Below are positions 59,340 through 64,000 of a stretch of 64,000 nucleotides of DNA, piece after piece (position 1 is the first letter of the stretch; each line of letters begins with the position of its first letter). The notes under the pieces were generated by a model that was given only the letters and a program-made list of their open reading frames with translations, did not search any database and was not told where the DNA came from. The DNA is taken from NCBI GenBank assembly GCA_037974335.1, contig CM075724.1, positions 72,534,850-72,598,849 of the forward strand, given 5' to 3'. Both the position numbers and the translations under genes were made by a program. Origin of the DNA: Prionace glauca (Eukaryota > Chordata > Chondrichthyes > Carcharhiniformes > Carcharhinidae).

Positions 59340-62300
59340 AGCAGAGAGACGTAGATGCCAAATCCCCATCTCATGTAGTAGCACTGACCAGTTCCTGAAA
59401 GAACTCCAGCGATTAACATTTAAAGAAAGCACCATTCCCATCGTGAATCGGAATAAGGAGACTGAGATTTCGCACCGTAAACGAAACACCATCGTGGTCA
59501 ACAACTATAATAAACTTAATTTTATTAATGGACCAGTTATCGTGATGTACTTCCGATCTGCAGTGCCAGTTTTAGAATCCATAGAATCATTACAGGCAAA
59601 AGGAGATTTTCCCGATCGTCGAGTCTTCACCGACTGTCCGAGACAGGATCTTACTCAAGCCCACCCTCGTCCCCTCTCTTCCGCCTCCGTCCCCCTCCTT
59701 CCTCACCCTAACCCACCCCACAACCCTGTTAGCACGTTTACCATCGCTAATTAACCTAACACACACATCTTTGCACAGGTTTTATTAGGTTGGATATCCT
59801 GGACTCCTACATATTACTGCAGTTCCAGGCTTTTTCACTGTTATGTATTAGTATATCCCTTAGCAGAATGTATATTTCAATATTACCCGGTCTTAACACA
59901 AGTCTCACATGTTGCACCGTTCACCTATATTGTGGCCGTTTATGACGTAAGTCAAAACTATTGCATTTTGTGTATCCTAATCATTCCTCCATATTTGTTA
60001 TATCGCAAATAAATTATTAGTTAATATCCGAACGTCTTAGAGCATTGCATCTGTATCTCCTGGGGTAATAATGAGCTAAAATGCTCTGCTGCGGAGAGAT
60101 AGTCTGATTATTCTTCCCACACTAAAAATGACAAGAATAAATCTAGCCGAACGCGGGGAGAATTGAGCGTGTTTTTATCACTTGACAGATTTCGTTTTTT
60201 GAAGATTTTCCCCCATGATTCCCGCAATGGAATATTACGGTGTTCCTTCCTAATTGTTGTGGAGTGAGATCAAAACACCTTGGTCTACAATTGTTAAATA
60301 AAGATAGCCGTTAAATTATTATATCAATGCTCAGGGACGAATGGTTTACATCTACTAGCTTGAATAATGTAATAGTTTATACATCTCAATAACCCGATTG
60401 CCAAACGGGGTTTGTTACCATCTTACGGTTCCCTCAATTGGAACGTTTATTAGGTCAACCGCGCAATTAAATATTTCCCAAACTACGGATTAAAAACGGA
60501 AGGTCTGGTTGTCATCGTCTCCATATTTTTAAAATTGGCACTACCCTCCTCTCCGGCCATTTCTTTCACTATTGGATGCCGGTGTCTGCCGACAATAGTC
60601 CAAACTCATTTGTCAGAGAAGAACATTCCAGCGCATTCGGTCACTGTTAGCAATTAGATTTTCCTCGCTACGATCTGCCCAGAGGATGTACAGCCCACAA
60701 AGAGGAAAGAACACTGATAACTATTGTGCAAATATGGTTACAACCGCATTAAACTCAATATTGTATCATTCCTAATTTATTTTGTGTTCAACTCCAAATT
60801 CCACTCCTTAAAATTTTAGACATTAGGTAACTGAGTCTTGCAGTTCGGAGTGGCTAAGCAGTAACGAATCTCGTTATGAGCTGAACCAGTGGGCTACAGA
60901 AACTGCAAGAGAAACGTTATGCCTTTAATTGATCTTTGAACAATGCGAACAGGAGGAGACAACTGCTTGAGTCACAAGCTAACTAATCACAGTAATAGTA
61001 ACCATGAATCCATTGTCCTAAAAACCCGTCTGATTCACTAATATGAATGAAATCTACCGTTCTGACCTGCACTGATTTACATGTGACTCCAAACCCACGA
61101 CAATATGGTGGATACTTGCCCTCTGGTATGGTGTAGTAACTATGCAGCGACGCCCACATCCCACGAAAATTTTAAAAATTAAGACGTTAAACATAGTTCA
61201 GCATCCTTTGTTCTGTTCCAGAGTACGTGCCTTACGTTTAAAAGCACTAAAGTAGCGACAGTTGATTAAAGTCTTTCTGATCTTCTAGGCAGTAATCTTC
61301 TAAAATTAAACAATATACTCTCTTACATTTCTTTATAGATATCATTTAAATCTAGTAGGTCCTGAGATCCCCCTTACATATGGATTTCTGCATCTCTGGG
61401 GGACTAGTCCCATCATGAGGGAACGAGTTTGCTTAAATAAAAATAAATGTCTGTATTTATTACCGGAACGGGAGGAAAACAAAATCAAAAAGAGAGCCAA
61501 GACTTCTAGTTACATATTCAAAAATATAGCTGATTGTGAATGAACAGTTCAAAGTCTAGGGTCCAATACGAATTGAACAATTTACCCACGGATTTATAAT
61601 GTTAAAGTCACCAAGACTGTTTAATTTTGAAAATTATCGCAAATATTTTTTCAACCGTAATTTTGGTGACCATAGCGGCAGCGGTGCATTAGGATTATTC
61701 AAGTGTTGGAAAAATGCAAAGGAATTTTCCAACGCTCCGACCCATGGGCGGATTTGGTCACTGAACAGTACCTGCCGGTCCTTTCAAGGAACTGAATCCA
61801 GAGTTATGGGAAGTGGCTCCACCACTTCCCAATAGAACTCCTACTGCGTGTAATGTCCAGCAGGTAGTTGAAAAGTTCGCCCTTATTGTCAAACATAGGT
61901 TGGACACAAAGCAAATCCTTAAAATGGGATATCAAGATCATCCTCCACTTTGCACCTATACCAAAGTGTTTCCCCCTCAAACAATGAACTGTTTCAAAGT
62001 TTTAATCTTCGAAACAATCAAAATAATTCATCGCTGAACGTCAATATCCAATCGAATACGTTTCAATTGTATATTTATATGATATCGTAGGTATTTAACA
62101 TAATAATTAGTCCCGTTATATTTTATTGTAATTATACATTAACAATACAGAGAAAGCGACATTGCACAATACGTGACGTGCACTCGTGTAGTAAATCAAA
62201 TGTAGCCGAATTACAGGACACCTGGGGATTGTGAAACAAAACGTTACCATTAGCTTTGGGAAATGTAAAATAAAGCCTGCTTTCTCAGACAGTATGTTGC

Positions 62301-62900
62301 GACATCTTTCCATCACTCTGTGCCCATAAATTAATTGTAACCAAACTAATTAATTAACCGGTTCTGTGCAACGTGACTTCACGTCCAAAATCGACAGATC
62401 GACAATTCAGTCTTTTTAATTGTAAACAGTGAACAGGTTTCAATAAACATCGCAATGAAACTGTGAAGTTGAATAGGATTAAATTTTTACTATTTCGCAA
62501 AATCCCTTTTGTGGAAGTGGATTTTCCGTCCTTTACACGGTTTATATCTGATACCAATCGACTTTTGCCTAAGGTCAAGCATGATTTCAGGTGTAATGCG
62601 AGTTTCATAAGCTCGGATCTAGTATGCCTCTTTTTGTAGGGACCATGAATTGGATACAATCTGAATTCGTATTATTCTTCGGAGCCAGCAAGGAGATAGA
62701 TTAAGAGCTTGCCTAATCCACTCTGCGCATTGGCTTTAAAATTCTGAGAAAGGAATAACATTTGAAAAATGGCCCCAAATCTGTTAGTCACTGTCACTTA
62801 TAGGAAGACTGGGAGGTTGACAAGATGACCTCATATTAAACTTTTGTCCTCAGAGAATATTGAGGACCTCAAAAGGTGCAACAAAAGTTAGAAAATAGTG
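59340..62900. other. Gene-free stretch, about 3.5 kb
   Basis: AT-rich and low in recognisable repeats. I looked for Ig-type exons (Cys-Trp-YxC pattern with splice sites) and found none. TATTACTGC near 59813 lacks the DxGxYYC context. The 160-codon frame at 59272-59754 begins inside the fold-back repeat and shows no domain. Confidence 0.4.
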
Positions 62901-63057
62901 ATTCGATTTGATTTATTTTTGTCACATGTATTAGCATACTGTGAAAAGTATTTTCTTGCGCGCTTTTCCTTCTATAGAGAAGGAAACGAGAAAATGCAGA
63001 ATGTAGTGTTACAGTAAGTACTAAGGTGTAGAGTAGATCAATATAAGGTAAGGTAGT
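62901..63057. repeat. TTTGATTTGATTT-headed repeat
   Basis: GATTTGATTTATTTTTGTCACATGTATTAGC, shortened here to the shared block GTCACATGTATTAGC, then GTGAAAAGTATTTTCTTGCG, AGAAGGAAACGAGA and TGTAGTGTTACAGT. A shorter copy lies at 13363-13435. Confidence 0.6.
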
Positions 63058-63157
63058 CATAGAATCTTCAGAGCAGAAGGAGGCTATTTGGCCCATCGAG
63101 CCTGCAGTGACAAGAATCCCATCTAGGCCTTGTCCCTGTAACCCCACCATCCCCCTG
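63058..63157 (-). mobile_element. HE1-like SINE, tail half
   Basis: TCATAGAATCTTCAGAGCAG and GGCTATTTGGCCCATCGAGC, then CTAGGCCTTGTCCCTGTAAC: the reverse of the SINE tail. The CR1 copy that follows cuts it. Confidence 0.8.
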
Positions 63158-64000
63158 ACATAGAACATTACAGCGCAGAACAGGCCCTTCGGCCCACGAT
63201 GTTGCGCCGACCAGTTACAAAACAATGACCCACTAACCTAAACCAATCCCTTTTCGTCCATAAACCTATCCACGGGTCTCTTAAACGCCCCCAAACTAGG
63301 CGCATTTACAACTGCAGCAGGCAGGGCATTTCAATCCCTCACCACCCTCTGGGTAAAGAACCTACCCCTGACATCCGTCCTATAACTACCACCCCTTAAT
63401 TTAAAGCCATGCCCCCTCGTGCTAGATTTCTCCATCAGAGCAAAAGGGTATCCAACCTATCTAAACCTCTAATCATCTTATATGTTTCAATAAGATCCCC
63501 TCTTAGCCGCCTTCTTTCCAGCGAAAACAACCCCAAATCCCTCAGCCTCTCCTCATAGGACCTCCCCTCCATACCAGACAACATCCTGGTAAACCTCCTC
63601 TGCACCCTCTCCAAAGCCTCCACATCCTTCCTGTAATGTGGGGACCAGAACTGCACACAGTTCTCCAAGTGCGGCCGCACCAGAGTTGTGTACAGTTGCA
63701 ACATGACGCTGCGACTCCTAAATTCAATCCCCCTACCAATAAACGCCAAGATACCGTATGCCTTCTTAACAACCTTATCTACTTGTCTCCCAACTTTCAG
63801 GGATCTATGTACACATACACCTAGATCCCTCTGCTCCTCCACACTATTCAAAGTCCTCCCGTTAGCCCTATACTCGACACATCTGTTATTCCTACCAAAG
63901 TGAATTACCTCACACTTCTCCGCATTAAACTCCATCTGCCACCTCTCGGCCCAGCTCTGCAACCTGTCTAAGTCTTCCTGCAAACTATGACACCCTTCAT
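63158..64000 (-). mobile_element. CR1 LINE, family I, running off the window
   Basis: The tail starts at 63158. The minus strand is open for 182 codons (63435-63983) from the EWRMEF/KCEVIHFGRNN region through FTRMLSGMEGRSYE to RGLDRLD, then changes frame near 63450, where a few bases are missing beside the usual LFPRMEKA block. The 5' part lies beyond 64000. Confidence 0.93.

Noticed and set aside
59272-59754. 160-codon plus-strand frame
   Set aside because: Its start lies in the fold-back repeat and the rest matches no family known to me.
59806-59850. TATTACTGC resembling the YYC of an Ig V domain
   Set aside because: No DxGx before it, no Trp core upstream, and no flanking splice sites.
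1-64000. CRISPR arrays, operons, bacterial promoters
   Set aside because: No regular spaced repeats or prokaryotic gene layout; spliced exons and LINEs mark vertebrate nuclear DNA.

Overview
The window looks like nuclear DNA from a cartilaginous fish, most likely a shark. Three things suggest this. It is packed with CR1-type LINEs that end in short 7-8 base tail repeats. It holds several tRNA-derived SINEs, one of which (HE1-like, known from elasmobranchs) shares its tail with those LINEs. It also carries a Penelope-like element and fold-back repeats of a kind I associate with sharks. Intron-exon structure and AG/GT splice sites show the host is a eukaryote. Family names come from memory, since no search could be run.

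The host content is two tandem genes on the + strand. Both encode membrane receptors with the order signal peptide - V domain with a J-like G strand - C1 domain - transmembrane segment - cytoplasmic tail. Gene 1 runs from 11548 to 30241, with a polyA signal near 30761. Gene 2 runs from 38671 to about 56191, with a polyA signal near 56464. In both, the leader, V, C1 and TM exons join in phase 1, so they are clear paralogues. They resemble the MHC-linked VJ-C1 receptors (NKp30/XMIV-like) and the SIRP family. Gene 1 has a tail exon with a textbook ITIM (LTYAAL), plus two small exons that would give a short ITIM-less tail. In gene 2 the equivalent exon appears split by a CR1 insertion, and an ITSM-like exon (TVYFSV) lies just beyond a full-length LINE. 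A further phase-compatible exon carries VTFSAI, an ITIM pattern with Phe in place of Tyr.

Layout: 1-7.3 kb is stacked CR1 copies. 7.3-11.5 kb holds a SINE, a Penelope-like fossil and gene 1's upstream region. 11.5-30.8 kb is gene 1 with repeat-filled introns. 30.8-38.6 kb is a repeat-rich intergenic stretch. 38.7-56.5 kb is gene 2, whose last intron holds three large CR1 copies, including an intact two-ORF element (ORF1 52173-53072, ORF2 about 53108-56017). 56.5-59.3 kb has G-rich sequence and large fold-back elements, one with an almost perfect 80-base inverted repeat. 59.3-63 kb has no recognisable gene. 63.1-64 kb is another CR1 running off the end.

At least five CR1 subfamilies are present, called I to V here, alongside much older undated copies. 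Family I ends in the sequence around 3938; family II is at 15006 and 43151; family III is LINE A at 47394; family IV is LINE B at 51732; family V is at 37769 and 45761.
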